A stretch of DNA of 64,000 nucleotides from contig NZ_CP048660.1 in assembly GCF_015218165.1 (NCBI RefSeq), positions 62,001-126,000 of the forward strand. Direction: 5' to 3'. Within the stretch, counting starts at the first letter, position 1. Each line of letters opens with the position of its first letter. The notes below the pieces were generated by a model. The model made no database searches. It was not told the origin of the DNA and was given only the letters and a program-made list of their open reading frames with translations. Shown piece after piece: positions 10,482 through 19,633 of the stretch. The DNA comes from Acinetobacter piscicola. Its GTDB lineage: Bacteria > Pseudomonadota > Gammaproteobacteria > Pseudomonadales > Moraxellaceae. Both the position numbers and the translations under genes were made by a program.

Positions 10482-11160
10482 TGACATTCTCACCGTGCTA
10501 AAAGACGTAGATTCCTCCTGCGAGAAGTTCATGTCCGAGCGCAAAAATATTCAGTGAATTTATATCCCGATCCATGAACTACCACACTCACGACACTGTC
10601 ATTCTCTTACTTATAATCCTGCCCTCTACCTTTCAAACTACTGGTGCGTGAGCCACAGCACGAACACGTTTGGATAGTTCGCTTCATTAATTTCTTCATA
10701 CCATACATCTCGTTCTCGCATTTATACTTGAGCATGGTTCTTAGTTGTCCAACTTGCATCTAGCACAGATTTAGCCAATTTAGTTTTTACTAATGCTTTG
10801 ACATGCATATTGTCAACGAAGATTGCTGTATGGGCATTCACTAGTTTATGGCTGAATTGATGCAGCATGTTTTGACGTAGATTTTTAATCTTGGCGTGAA
10901 TCGCTTTGATACGCTTCTTATTTTTTGCACGTTGAGCAATGCCAAGTTTTTGTTCATATTGTCGATAGATTTTAGGAGCTTTGAGCTTTACGCCATCTGA
11001 ACAAGTGACTAAATCTTTTAAGCCCAAGTCCATGCCTATTGAGGTTTTAATTGTTGTTTTTACTGGTTGAATATCATCAACCACAAAGCAAGCATACCAA
11101 CGCCCCGACTATCTTCTACAAATGAACCTGTTTTGACGTTGTAATTGCTTAGTCCGTAAC
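10482..11160 (-). mobile_element. IS200/IS605-type TnpB element, remnant
   Basis: The right end TTGACATTCTCACC at about 10482 matches the right end TTGACATACTCCCACC of the intact element at 46657. Inside are a decayed TnpB zinc-finger/C-terminus, the central RuvC part (10722-11084), and a cut at 11160 where IS5 copy D starts. No tnpA or left end remains. Confidence 0.75.
10490..11160 (-). pseudogene. tnpB: TnpB RNA-guided nuclease, fragmentary
   Basis: The longest open piece (11084-10722) contains the first RuvC Asp in IGMDLGLKDLV and helices typical of TnpB. The C-terminal part is frameshifted; traces of the last RuvC motif and zinc finger (ECGSS, then NSLNIF-like) are legible down to about 10500. 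A frameshift also separates the upstream piece (SNYNVKTGSFVED). The N-terminal half is gone. It is inactive as a nuclease; the adjacent right end could still encode an omega-RNA. Confidence 0.75.
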
Positions 11161-12215
11161 GGCTTTGTTGCACAAATATTCAAAAACTAGACTTTCCCCA
11201 AGTTATCCAAATTTAAGTGACAACTCGGGTGTGAGGTCGACCCAACTCCGTAAATTTATTTAATACTGCCACACGTGCATGCATCTCTTTGACTTGGCTT
11301 TGGAAATTTCTTGCACTGAGTTTATCGCCTGAGAAACACTGTTTCGTAAGATTTGATGCAATGCATTTTGGTTTCGACCAAACTTCGGCAATGATAGCCT
11401 GACCAGTTTTTACATAGTGTCCTGCCTAAACGTTTAACTGTTCGAAGTAATTCATTTCGCTCTAGCGAGCTGGTCTTTGTATCTTTCCAAGGTTTCGCAT
11501 TTTTTCTTGGTGGAATCACCGCATGCGCTTGTCGCTCTGTGATGACCTAACGCCATTGCTTGGTGTCATAAGCCCCATCAGTATAGACGGAGTCAATCTG
11601 TTCTTCTTGTGGAATCTGATTTAGTAAATCACCAAGCACCTGTGAATCACTCACATTGTTGGTTGTGAGCTGAATAGCACGTATTTGAAGGGTTTCAGCA
11701 TCGATACCAATATGTAATTTATGCCATTGGTGACGATATTTAGGCTGATGTTTTTTACGTTTCCATTCGCCTTAACCTAAAAACTTTAAGCCAGTAGAAT
11801 CCACAAGTAAATGGAGACCATTACTGCTTTTTTGATAGTTAATTGCAATATCAATATGCTTTTGTCTTCTACAAATAGTGGAATACGAATATCGCTGATA
11901 TTCGAGGCTATCCAATCTAATCTACAAAGATGAATGAGACTTTGAACAAAGCCTGTGACCATACGTAAAGACAGACGGAATAGAATTTAATCATCAGACA
12001 GCATTGGATAGCGACATCAGAATAGATTTGATTTCGACCATGTTTGCCTTTTGGTTGAGTTTTGGGATCAAACCAAATAGAGATTTTCCTCGATTTATTA
12101 ATGCCCTGTTATAAGAAGACCAATAGGTTGTACGATAGATTTTAGGTCTAGGCTTATTCATTTGAGAATTATAATGTTGAATAAGCCTTTAACTGTAGGT
12201 TTGTGCAACAAAGCC
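11161..12215 (-). mobile_element. IS5-family copy D, dead, inverted partner of copy E
   Basis: A 1055-bp element with both GGCTTTGTTGCAC ends. It is almost identical to copy E at 15624-16678 in opposite orientation, including the same stop codons, the same 21-nt cassette and the same second hairpin (11886-11904). The transposase is broken in several places; the best residual frame is 11322-11519. No 9-bp target duplication is seen. Together with E it frames the nemR-GST-pliG segment like a composite transposon. Confidence 0.9.
11329..11349 (-). repeat. 21-nt hairpin cassette, site 2
   Basis: Same cassette as site 1 but with stem GAAAC/GTTTC, a compensatory change that keeps pairing. It replaces 5 bases (TTATT) of the transposase gene and shifts the frame. 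The next bases are AGGCGATAAA. Confidence 0.8.
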
Positions 12216-12318
12216 CTCATGGATTGCAAACTGATCTAATAGCAACACATTAATAAGTAATCATTGGACTGCTATTATTGATTATGTTATTGATATTTAA
12301 TTTAATTTTTATGAATAT

Positions 12319-12918
12319 TCAATTTTTTAATAGAAATTTAGTTGCTCTCAGAGCTTGATGTAGTGGTGTTTTATCTTTTTGCAACTTACTCAATAATGCT
12401 GCACCTAACCACATTTGGTAAAGTACTTGTGCCAACGTCGAGGCCTCAGTATCTGCTTGGATAGACTGATCATGTTTTCCCAAATCAATTAAACCAGCAA
12501 TACGTTCGATTACATCATCGACGCCAGCGGACATAATGGAGCGCATATCTTCAGATAGATCGGCAACTTCTGCGGCAAGTTTCACAATTAAACAGCTATC
12601 CGCCCAACCACACTGTGTTTCAGGATCTTCTATCCATAAATTAAAATACTCAATCAGCTTTTGATAAGGGGATTTATCACTACGCCATACATCATTTAAA
12701 CGGACTTGATAATTATCTACATAATGCTGTACCAATTCACATCCGAAAGCTTCCTTGGATTGGAAATAATGATAAAACGAGCCTTTAGGGATCTCACAGC
12801 TCTGTAAAATTTCCTGTAATCCTACACCGGTAAAACCTTTATGCAAAATCAGGTCTGAACTGGTGTTAAGAATGTGTAAGCGCTTCGCTTCAGACTTTTT
12901 AATAGGAGTAGGCTTCAT
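12319..12918 (-). CDS. nemR: NemR-like TetR-family repressor
   Basis: A 199-residue TetR regulator. The HTH lies at about residues 25-52 (GFTGVGLQEILQSCEIPKGSFYHYF). The C-terminal sensor domain contains SCLIVKLAAEVADLSEDMRS, closely matching the E. coli NemR region around its redox-sensing Cys106; the equivalent here is Cys109. NemR represses detoxification genes and is released by electrophiles such as methylglyoxal, quinones and reactive chlorine. It is divergent from the oxidoreductase/GST pair, with a 142-bp shared control region, the normal layout for autoregulation. The specific inducer is an inference. Confidence 0.8.
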   Translation of the reverse strand: MKPTPIKKSEAKRLHILNTSSDLILHKGFTGVGLQEILQSCEIPKGSFYHYFQSKEAFGCELVQHYVDNYQVRLNDVWRSDKSPYQKLIEYFNLWIEDPETQCGWADSCLIVKLAAEVADLSEDMRSIMSAGVDDVIERIAGLIDLGKHDQSIQADTEASTLAQVLYQMWLGAALLSKLQKDKTPLHQALRATKFLLKN

Positions 12919-12944
12919 ATTAATTATTTACTCTATTGTAAAAA

Positions 12945-12959
12945 ATAGACCAGTCGTAT
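12945..12959. promoter_or_regulatory. Candidate NemR-type operator
   Basis: ATAGACCAGTCGTAT is a partly palindromic stretch in the nemR/oxidoreductase intergenic region. The TAGACC half resembles the half-site I recall for NemR; the other half has diverged. Offered as a candidate only. Confidence 0.35.
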
Positions 12960-13060
12960 TTTTTTTATTATAACTCATCTACAATGGATGTAAAGAAATT
13001 TTAATCTTAATTTTTAATTATGAAGAGAAATACTTCTAAATAAAACATGGAGTTATATGT

Positions 13061-14080
13061 GTGAAAACAGTTATTAATCAACGCATCGTTTTAGCTAAAC
13101 GGCCAGTGGGTGAGTCAAAACACAGCGATTTTCGTATTGAGCAAGTTGAGATCAATGAACTTAAACAAGGCGAGATATTGTTAAAAACCATTTACTTGTC
13201 ACTCGATCCTTATATGCGTGGTCGCATGAATGATGCTCCTTCATATGCGGCACCGGTTGAAATTGGTGAAGTGATGGTCGGTGGAACAGTCAGTCAAGTG
13301 GTGGCCTCTAAAAACCCAAAATTCAAAGAAGGCGAGTGGGTTCTTTCCGGAAATGGCTGGCAGGGCTACGCAATTTCTAATGGGACTGCATGTCAAAGCT
13401 TAGGTATGCAACCTGAACATCCATCTTGGGCATTAGGTATTTTGGGAATGCCAGGATTTACTGCTTATATGGGGTTGTTGGACATTGGTCAGCCTAAAGC
13501 TGGTGAAACTTTGGTCGTTGCCGCTGCAACGGGACCTGTTGGTGCTACGGTTGGACAGATTGGCAAACTTAAAGGTTGTCGCGTGGTTGGCGTCGCAGGT
13601 GGGGCTGAAAAATGCCGTTATGCAGTAGAAGAATTCGGCTTCGATGCTTGTATCAATCATCATGATGAAAATTTTGCAGAACAATTACAACAAGCTGTTC
13701 CCAACGGTATTGATATTTATTATGAGAATGTAGGGGGTAAAGTGTTTGATGCGGTATGGCCATTGCTTAACTCTGCGGCACGTGTACCGGTGTGTGGTGT
13801 GGTTTCCCAGTATAATGCTACCGAGCAAGCACAAGGCCCAGACCGTTTACCGGGCTTTATTTCCACCCTTTTAAAAAAGCGTATTCGCATGCAAGGCTTT
13901 ATTATTTTTGATGATTATGGCAGTCAGTATCCGCAATTCTATCAGCAAATGTCTGAATGGTTGAAAGACGGAAAAATCAAATATAAAGAGCATATGGTGC
14001 AAGGTTTAGATAACACGATCAATGCTTTCAATGGTATGTTGAAAGGCGAAAACTTTGGCAAAGTGGTTGTAAAAATTTAA
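13061..14080 (+). CDS. NADP-dependent oxidoreductase (CurA / leukotriene B4 dehydrogenase-like)
   Basis: A 339-residue zinc-free medium-chain dehydrogenase/reductase. The N-terminal signature is LDPYMRGRMND; the Rossmann nucleotide loop is AAATGPVGATVGQIGKLKGC at about residues 148-167; YYENVGGKVFDAV follows. The subfamily reduces the double bond of alpha,beta-unsaturated carbonyls with NADPH in the cytosol. The GTG start has GGAG 8 bases upstream. It is the first gene of a two-gene unit with the GST (16-bp gap) and faces the NemR-like repressor, which suggests induction by reactive electrophiles. Confidence 0.85.
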   Translation: MKTVINQRIVLAKRPVGESKHSDFRIEQVEINELKQGEILLKTIYLSLDPYMRGRMNDAPSYAAPVEIGEVMVGGTVSQVVASKNPKFKEGEWVLSGNGWQGYAISNGTACQSLGMQPEHPSWALGILGMPGFTAYMGLLDIGQPKAGETLVVAAATGPVGATVGQIGKLKGCRVVGVAGGAEKCRYAVEEFGFDACINHHDENFAEQLQQAVPNGIDIYYENVGGKVFDAVWPLLNSAARVPVCGVVSQYNATEQAQGPDRLPGFISTLLKKRIRMQGFIIFDDYGSQYPQFYQQMSEWLKDGKIKYKEHMVQGLDNTINAFNGMLKGENFGKVVVKI

Positions 14081-14096
14081 AAAAATAGGAATTATC

Positions 14097-14735
14097 ATGA
14101 TTATACTACATCATTTAGATCAATCACGTTCTTTTCGCATTTTGTGGTTACTTGAAGAAATCAAGCAGCCTTATGAGCTGAAACGCTATTATCGTGACTC
14201 AAACACGCATTTGGCCCCTGACTCTTTAAAAACCATTCATCCTTTAGGGAAATCTCCAGTATTGGAATGGGATGGCAAAGTTATTGCAGAGTCAGGCGCA
14301 ATCGTTGAGTTATTAATTCAGCAACTTGCGCCGCATTTAGCACCAGATATGGATGAACCTACCTATGTCGATTATCTACAGTGGATTCATTTCTCAGAAA
14401 GCTCTGCCATGCTGCCATTTTTGTTAAAAACGTTTAATGCGATAGAAACCAAGCAGGGCACGAAGTTGGTATTTCTAGAAAATTATACTCAAGTTGAGTT
14501 CAATAAAGTATTTAGCTATTTAAATGAATATTTAAAAGATAAAGAATTTCTAGTGGCAGACCGTTTAACCGGTGCTGACTTTATGATGGGCTTTGGACTA
14601 CATGCTTTAGTTCATCATATGGGACAAGGTGAAAAGTATCCTCATATCCAACGTTATGTAGCAGGTTTAAGCCAACTACCTAGCTGGCAAGCCGCAGTAC
14701 AAATTGAACAAAATGGTGTGAAAAGTCAAAAATAG
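14097..14735 (+). CDS. Glutathione S-transferase
   Basis: A 212-residue soluble GST. The thioredoxin-like N-terminal domain reads MIILHHLDQSRSFRILWLLEE, with the cis-Pro region GKSPVLEWDGKVIAESGAI (binding of the glutathione gamma-Glu through the ESGAI motif). A helical C-terminal domain includes ADFMMGFGL. It would conjugate glutathione to electrophiles. AGGA lies 8 bases before the ATG. Downstream of the oxidoreductase and likely co-transcribed, which fits the NemR-like control. Confidence 0.88.
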   Translation: MIILHHLDQSRSFRILWLLEEIKQPYELKRYYRDSNTHLAPDSLKTIHPLGKSPVLEWDGKVIAESGAIVELLIQQLAPHLAPDMDEPTYVDYLQWIHFSESSAMLPFLLKTFNAIETKQGTKLVFLENYTQVEFNKVFSYLNEYLKDKEFLVADRLTGADFMMGFGLHALVHHMGQGEKYPHIQRYVAGLSQLPSWQAAVQIEQNGVKSQK

Positions 14736-14824
14736 CAAGATTAATTTTTTAAAGGCAATTTAGAAAAACAATCGTGATTTTCAAGTAAATCTACTTAAAA
14801 ATAAGTTGACACTTATTTAAATTA

Positions 14825-14851
14825 AACGCCCAATGAATTTCATCGGGCGTT
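14825..14851 (+). terminator. Probable terminator after the GST gene
   Basis: AACGCCC and GGGCGTT pair around an inner ATGAAT/TTCAT loop, then CTCTATTTT. It is about 90 bp after the GST stop and is the only strong hairpin there. Confidence 0.6.
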
Positions 14852-15145
14852 CTCTATTTTAAAGATAAGGAATTACCATTATTTAAGACAAGTTTCGCCT
14901 ATTCTTTCACTGCAAATTCCTATCAGAAGAGTTTGAATATCACGACGTTTAGGCTGAAAGATATAATCAACTTTTGAAAGAAACGTGACTAACGCACAGC
15001 AAGATTAAATTATTCCTCAGGGTATTAAACAAGTAAACTGCATCATTTTACTAACATAAACACATACACGTAAAAATCAGGCCCCGTTTAACTGGCAATA
15101 GTTTTTGAACCCTTGTATAAAAGTTTAAACGAATCTAGCAAGTCT

Positions 15146-15577
15146 TTATTTAATGTTAATACTCATCCAGTATTGAGGTTTTTTATCTTTTCTTGCCTGT
15201 GATCTAGGTTGTAATACTCTAATTTCATACTCACCTGAAGCAGGTAAAATATAAATACCATTATCATCAAGCTCTGGAGAATATTCTCCAAGATTGATTG
15301 AGTCTTTTAATTGATTACCCCATAAGTAAGTTTCAACATTTCCTCCAGTCAACCTCACTTTTAACTTTTGCCCTTTTTTAGCATAAAATTTGTAGGAATC
15401 ATACTTGTATCCATCTATCCTTCCGTAATAATTTGCAGAGTAAGATTTTTTTGCAAACTTAACTACAACAGTCTTTCGTATATCATTGTTATCATTTGCA
15501 AGTACGGCAGGGCTAAGCATAGTTAAAGTTAGGGCCATAAAAGTACCAGCTAGTAATTTCGTATTCGCTATTTTCAC
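15146..15577 (-). CDS. pliG: Inhibitor of g-type lysozyme, PliG
   Basis: A 143-residue protein with a Sec signal (cleavage near AVLA-ND, residue 27). The mature part matches the E. coli PliG pattern: SANYYGRIDGYKYDSYKFYAKKGQ..., SPELDDNGIYILPASGEYEIRVLQ, RSQARK. The SGxYxxRV loop is the segment known to enter the lysozyme active site. PliG is periplasmic and protects peptidoglycan from goose-type lysozyme. Monocistronic, opposite to the GST. It sits inside the inverted IS5 pair with the detoxification genes, so the block reads as a host-stress cargo. Confidence 0.85.
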   Translation of the reverse strand: MKIANTKLLAGTFMALTLTMLSPAVLANDNNDIRKTVVVKFAKKSYSANYYGRIDGYKYDSYKFYAKKGQKLKVRLTGGNVETYLWGNQLKDSINLGEYSPELDDNGIYILPASGEYEIRVLQPRSQARKDKKPQYWMSINIK

Positions 15578-15934
15578 AAGGTTACCTTAATTCTTGCATC
15601 GTCCCTGACATAGTAATATAAGTGGCTTTGTTGCACAAACCTACAGTTAAAGGCTTATTCAACATTATAATTCTCAAATGAATAAGCCCACACCTAAAAT
15701 CTATCGTACAACCCATTGGTCTTGTTATAACAGAGCATTAATAAATCGAGGAAAATCTCTATTTGGTTTGATCCCAAAACTCAACCAAAAGGCAAACATG
15801 GTCGAAATCAAATCTATTCTGATGTCGCTATCCAATGCTGTCTGATGATTAAATTCTATTCCGTCTGTCTTTACGTATGGTCACAGGCTTTGTTCAAAGT
15901 CTCATTCATCTTTGTAGATTAGATTGGATAGCCT

Positions 15935-15953
15935 CGAATATCAGCGATATTCG
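15935..15953 (+). repeat. Second hairpin insert (copy E)
   Basis: CGAATATC-AGC-GATATTCG, a perfect 8-bp stem, with its flanks replaces the sequence coding APDYSTL in other copies. The mirror copy is at 11886-11904 in copy D. Confidence 0.65.
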
Positions 15954-16487
15954 TATTCCACTATTTGTAGAAGACAAAAGCATATTGATATTGCAATTAA
16001 CTATCAAAAAAGCAGTAATGGTCTCCATTTACTTGTGGATTCTACTGGCTTAAAGTTTTTAGGTTAAGGCGAATGGAAACGTAAAAAACATCAGCCTAAA
16101 TATCGTCACCAATGGCATAAATTACATATTGGTATCGATGCTGAAACCCTTCAAATACGTGCTATTCAGCTCACAACCAACAATGTGAGTGATTCACAGG
16201 TGCTTGGTGATTTACTAAATCAGATTCCACAAGAAGAACAGATTGACTCCGTCTATACTGATGGGGCTTATGACACCAAGCAATGGCGTTAGGTCATCAC
16301 AGAGCGACAAGCGCATGCGGTGATTCCACCAAGAAAAAATGCGAAACCTTGGAAAGATACAAAGACCAGCTCGCTAGAGCGAAATGAATTACTTCGAACA
16401 GTTAAACGTTTAGGCAGGACACTATGTAAAAACTGGTCAGGCTATCATTGCCGAAGTTTGGTCGAAACCAAAATGCATTGCATCAAA

Positions 16488-16508
16488 TCTTACGAAACAG
16501 TGTTTCTC
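16488..16508 (+). repeat. 21-nt hairpin cassette, site 3
   Basis: The copy E counterpart of site 2: stem GAAAC/GTTTC, loop AGT, next base triplet AGG. It converts LLGDKL into a frameshifted SYETVFLRR and stop. Confidence 0.8.
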
Positions 16509-16678
16509 AGGCGATAAACTCAGTGCAAGAAATTTCCAAAGCCAAGTCAAAGAGATGCATGCACGTGTGGCAGTATTAAATAAATTTACGGAGTTGGGTC
16601 GACCTCACACCCGAGTTGTCACTTAAATTTGGATAACTTGGGGAAAGTTTAGTTTTTGAATATCTGTGCAACAAAGCC

Positions 16679-17018
16679 TGTACAAATTATAAAATATTAA
16701 GATATAGCATCAAGGCTTAAATTTTCGTATGTTTTGAGGATATTTGATTCGCTACTCGGAACAGGAATGAATGGTAGAGTACAAATAGGAATAGAGTATG
16801 CAGATAAGGATTTACGGCTTACAGAACGACTTGCTAAGATGAAATAGTGGCTATCCGAACTTTATTTTCATTGGATTGGCATCGATTTGGATAGTCATTA
16901 AGACTTTATTTATCACCATCGAATTTTTTAAATTATGAATAAAGCATTTGCAACTTCAAAAGTTGTTCCTAATTACAATTTTAAAAGCCTTCTTTATCTA
17001 AAAGTTGAGCAGTCTGTT
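16679..17018. other. No intact gene; decayed coding traces
   Basis: An open stretch near 16753-16845 reads SLLGTGMNGRVQIGIEY, then ADKDLRLTERLAKMK and a stop. It looks protein-like but has no recognisable family or start. The remainder is AT-rich and stop-laden. Confidence 0.3.
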
Positions 17019-17248
17019 TTAATGGGTAGGAATGGTATGCTGTGCATTGCAGACCTCAACAAATCGGTAAAACTGAGCATTACTTAATTCAATATTTGCT
17101 TGCTCTTTTAAAATTTTTTATGCTTTTTCTCGAATCAAACGTACAATAAATTCAGTTAATGAAGAACAACCCTATGTACAGCAGCTCGTTCTGCTAATTG
17201 CTTTGTCTCAACATCAACACGTATTTCTATACGCTCACGAACAATCAT
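17019..17248 (-). pseudogene. DUF1778 (TacA-like) antitoxin, frameshifted
   Basis: From ATG 17248 the frame reads MIVRERIEIRVDVETKQLAERAAV, the ribbon-helix-helix start of a DUF1778 antitoxin, then stops early. A second frame continues the family: LTEFIVRLIREKA, stop, KILKEQANIELSNAQFYRFVEVCNAQ. So there is one frameshift and one nonsense codon. The partner GNAT toxin is not found downstream. It is a dead relic of a TacAT-type module. Confidence 0.7.
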
Positions 17249-17479
17249 GTACCCACCCCAATCTTTAAAATATTCAAATACTATGTGCGGCATATTGACA
17301 TACATTAGTTCAAGTAAAAGAAGAATCTGTGCCCAACCCCTTGTTCACTTCGTAATTGCATATTCTTATTCAAATGAACACCTAGTGGCATGTAATACTG
17401 GACACTGATTCTTCTTCTACTTGGACAGTAATTTCAGGTATTAAATTATTCGAAAAAATTCAACTCATAAATATGAATC

Positions 17480-17737
17480 TCAATCATAATGATAACAGCA
17501 AGATATAATCAGGATTTGCTGATCTAAAACCTCATAGACAAGACGATTTATTTTATCTATTTGTCTTGACCATAAGCCACTTAAATTATGTTTAAGTGGC
17601 TCAGGTTTTCCAATACCATCAAATGGTGATCTTATAACATCCTTAATTAGTAAATTAATTCGTTTTAAAGTCTGTTCGTCAGTAGATTGCCAAGTTAGAT
17701 AATCATTCCAAGCTTCATCTGTCCAACTCAAAATCAT
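17480..17737 (-). CDS. yoeB: YoeB/Txe-family mRNA interferase toxin
   Basis: An 85-residue RelE-superfamily toxin matching YoeB over its full length: WTDEAWNDYLTWQSTDEQTLKRINLLIKD, then FDGIGKPEPLKHNLSGLWSRQIDKINRLVYEV, ending CCYHYD. The catalytic Glu, Arg and terminal His are present. YoeB cuts mRNA at the ribosome and is neutralised by YefM. It overlaps the antitoxin gene by 4 nt (ATGA). The toxin is intact although the antitoxin start is abnormal. Confidence 0.93.
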   Translation of the reverse strand: MILSWTDEAWNDYLTWQSTDEQTLKRINLLIKDVIRSPFDGIGKPEPLKHNLSGLWSRQIDKINRLVYEVLDQQILIISCCYHYD

Positions 17738-17988
17738 TCCTCAATCAACTCATGTTGACTAATTTTCCCTAACTTAGCTTGCGCAATAGATTTCATTAAA
17801 TGAGTTGCATTGGCTGGGCTACTCATTAAGTATGCTGTTTCTTCATAGGCATTGAAATCTTCGAGGCTAATCAAAACAGCAGTCTGATTATTTTGCCGAG
17901 TCACAAGTACAGGGGAATGATCATCAATAACACCATCGAGTACATTTGCTAGATTTTTCCTTAAATAAGAATAAGTTACAACTTTAAT
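17734..17988 (-). CDS. yefM: YefM-family antitoxin with no standard start codon
   Basis: An 84-codon frame: KVVTYSYLRKNLANVLDGVIDDHSPVLVTR... (Phd/YefM DNA-binding half), then a C-terminal toxin-neutralising tail ending LIEE. The alignment to YefM begins at codon 2, and the codon where Met is expected is ATT (17988-17986). No ATG, GTG or TTG occurs in frame until mid-gene. AAAGGTG, a good ribosome site, lies just upstream. Either AUU is used as a weak start or the start was lost. It was missed by conventional start rules but is coding by every other criterion, including the ATGA overlap with yoeB. Confidence 0.75.
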   Translation of the reverse strand: MKVVTYSYLRKNLANVLDGVIDDHSPVLVTRQNNQTAVLISLEDFNAYEETAYLMSSPANATHLMKSIAQAKLGKISQHELIEE

Positions 17989-18247
17989 TTATGCACCTTT
18001 AATAAGCAAAAATATTAGTCTTATTCAACCAATTTTATAAAAATTGCATCAATACAAATCAGAAATTGCATTTTATTTTTTCAATATCTAAATTAAATAT
18101 TTTCTTTTTCAGTTCAGCAGTTAGATCAAATTATGTATTCATTTTTATATCCAACTAACACAAAAATGGGTGTCTAGGTAAGAGTTCATTTTGCGCTCAT
18201 ATCAGATCACGCCGTCACAAATACATGCTATAAAATATAAACGATCT

Positions 18248-19564
18248 CTATTTATTTTGTTTTTTCTTTTCAATCAAAACACCAATTTCTCTCATTACAA
18301 ATGAAACAGAAGGCTTTTTTTCTTCTTTTGCACAGGCAATTAATTCAGCTTCTGTCATTGTGCCCCCATTAATAATATATCTCTCCATAACATGCGAAGG
18401 TATATCATAAGTATTTTTTTCAATACGCTTTTCTTCAGTGATAAATACATCACTAATAGATGGCGTTTCTATCGACTTTATAGAAGTTTTTTCTGTTGAT
18501 TTTTTTGTTCTCGTATTTTTAGGTTTAGTTATAGGCACATCTTGAGATACTAATGGCTTTTCTCCTATTTCTTGCTCAGTTGATTTAGCTTTTTTCTTAT
18601 AACTATGATCAATGAAACCACATAAAATTAATGCTTTTTCATACTGGTCAACATCACCATTTTTAAAATCATTTTCGATTTTTTTAGCAAGTAATTTTTC
18701 ATTTTGATTAGAATCAACTATGTTATTTAAATAACCAAACCCTTCAATACAATCACAAACATTTTTTGCAATCATACTTGCAAATAAATTTGCCTGTTTA
18801 TCATTTAAAATAATTTTAGAATTTTCCTGAGATAATGGTATTTCAGATATTACATCTCTTTCTTTCTTAAAAGATGCTGTAAAAGTAAATGATATACCAC
18901 GTATAACACGTCCATTTTTGTGTTTTTCCATCTTTATATTTTTAATATCAGTGTGTTTTTTCACCTGATTAATTGCAACATCAATGACTCTTTTTTCTAG
19001 ATCATAAAAACGCTCATAATCTTTCTTACCAACACCAAGCTTGAGTCGAAAGTCATCCAATGGTATTTCCTGTACTTTTCCAACTGTTCGCCATTGGATC
19101 AACAACTCATATAAACGTATAGCATATTGGCTTGTAAGCTCTTTAATCTGCATTAATTCATATTCTGTAAACTTTCCTTCTAGTTCAGAAATTAAAGGAC
19201 GAATAGAAGGAGAAAATGATAAACGAATTAATCCTAGACTATCAACATAAGATGATCTGATAAAAATAGGTTCACTCACATGCTCGGTATATTTTCCCTT
19301 ATAGACTTCAGAGTAATCAAAAGTACGTCTTTTTAATTTATCCTGAGCCTCTTTCATCATGCTGTAAACATTATCAGGGGCTATATTAAAAAATTCAGCA
19401 TATTCTTTTGCAGCGATCTCTACAGGATTTTCCTTATCAAAGCCTTTGTTTGTCCCTCGTGTCTTTACAATTGCTACCAACATAAGACGATGTTCTGATA
19501 ATTCCATTTGATATCGAGCATTAATCAAAGAATTACTTTTTACGATTTTATCGTTATCCAACAT
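18248..19564 (-). CDS. repB: Rep_3 family plasmid replication initiator RepB
   Basis: The start MLDNDKIVKSNSLINARYQMELSEHRL is the usual Acinetobacter RepB opening. ATG 19564 is preferred to 19606, which adds 14 residues with no homology. Two winged-helix domains follow (residues about 20-250; FTEYELMQIKELTSQYAIRLYELL is the conserved core). RepB binds the iterons upstream to start replication. At 438 residues it is longer than the typical about 310; the extra C-terminus (residues 270-438) is lysine/threonine-rich and low complexity. The gene is intact, so this origin may be functional. Confidence 0.88.
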   Translation of the reverse strand: MLDNDKIVKSNSLINARYQMELSEHRLMLVAIVKTRGTNKGFDKENPVEIAAKEYAEFFNIAPDNVYSMMKEAQDKLKRRTFDYSEVYKGKYTEHVSEPIFIRSSYVDSLGLIRLSFSPSIRPLISELEGKFTEYELMQIKELTSQYAIRLYELLIQWRTVGKVQEIPLDDFRLKLGVGKKDYERFYDLEKRVIDVAINQVKKHTDIKNIKMEKHKNGRVIRGISFTFTASFKKERDVISEIPLSQENSKIILNDKQANLFASMIAKNVCDCIEGFGYLNNIVDSNQNEKLLAKKIENDFKNGDVDQYEKALILCGFIDHSYKKKAKSTEQEIGEKPLVSQDVPITKPKNTRTKKSTEKTSIKSIETPSISDVFITEEKRIEKNTYDIPSHVMERYIINGGTMTEAELIACAKEEKKPSVSFVMREIGVLIEKKKQNK

Positions 19565-19633
19565 ATTATGTTGCTCGTCTTTAGTGTATATGACGCAGGC
19601 TATCAAGAATTGCGTCTTATATCAATATAGTGA

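Larger units (their letters stand above)
15624..16678 (+). mobile_element. IS5-family copy E, dead, inverted partner of copy D
   Basis: 1055 bp with both ends, the near-identical inverse of copy D. It shares its lesions (TAA replacing a Glu codon after KFLG, a TAG after KQWR, the 21-nt cassette), so the lesions predate the duplication. The only long open piece is 16320-16517. Confidence 0.9.
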
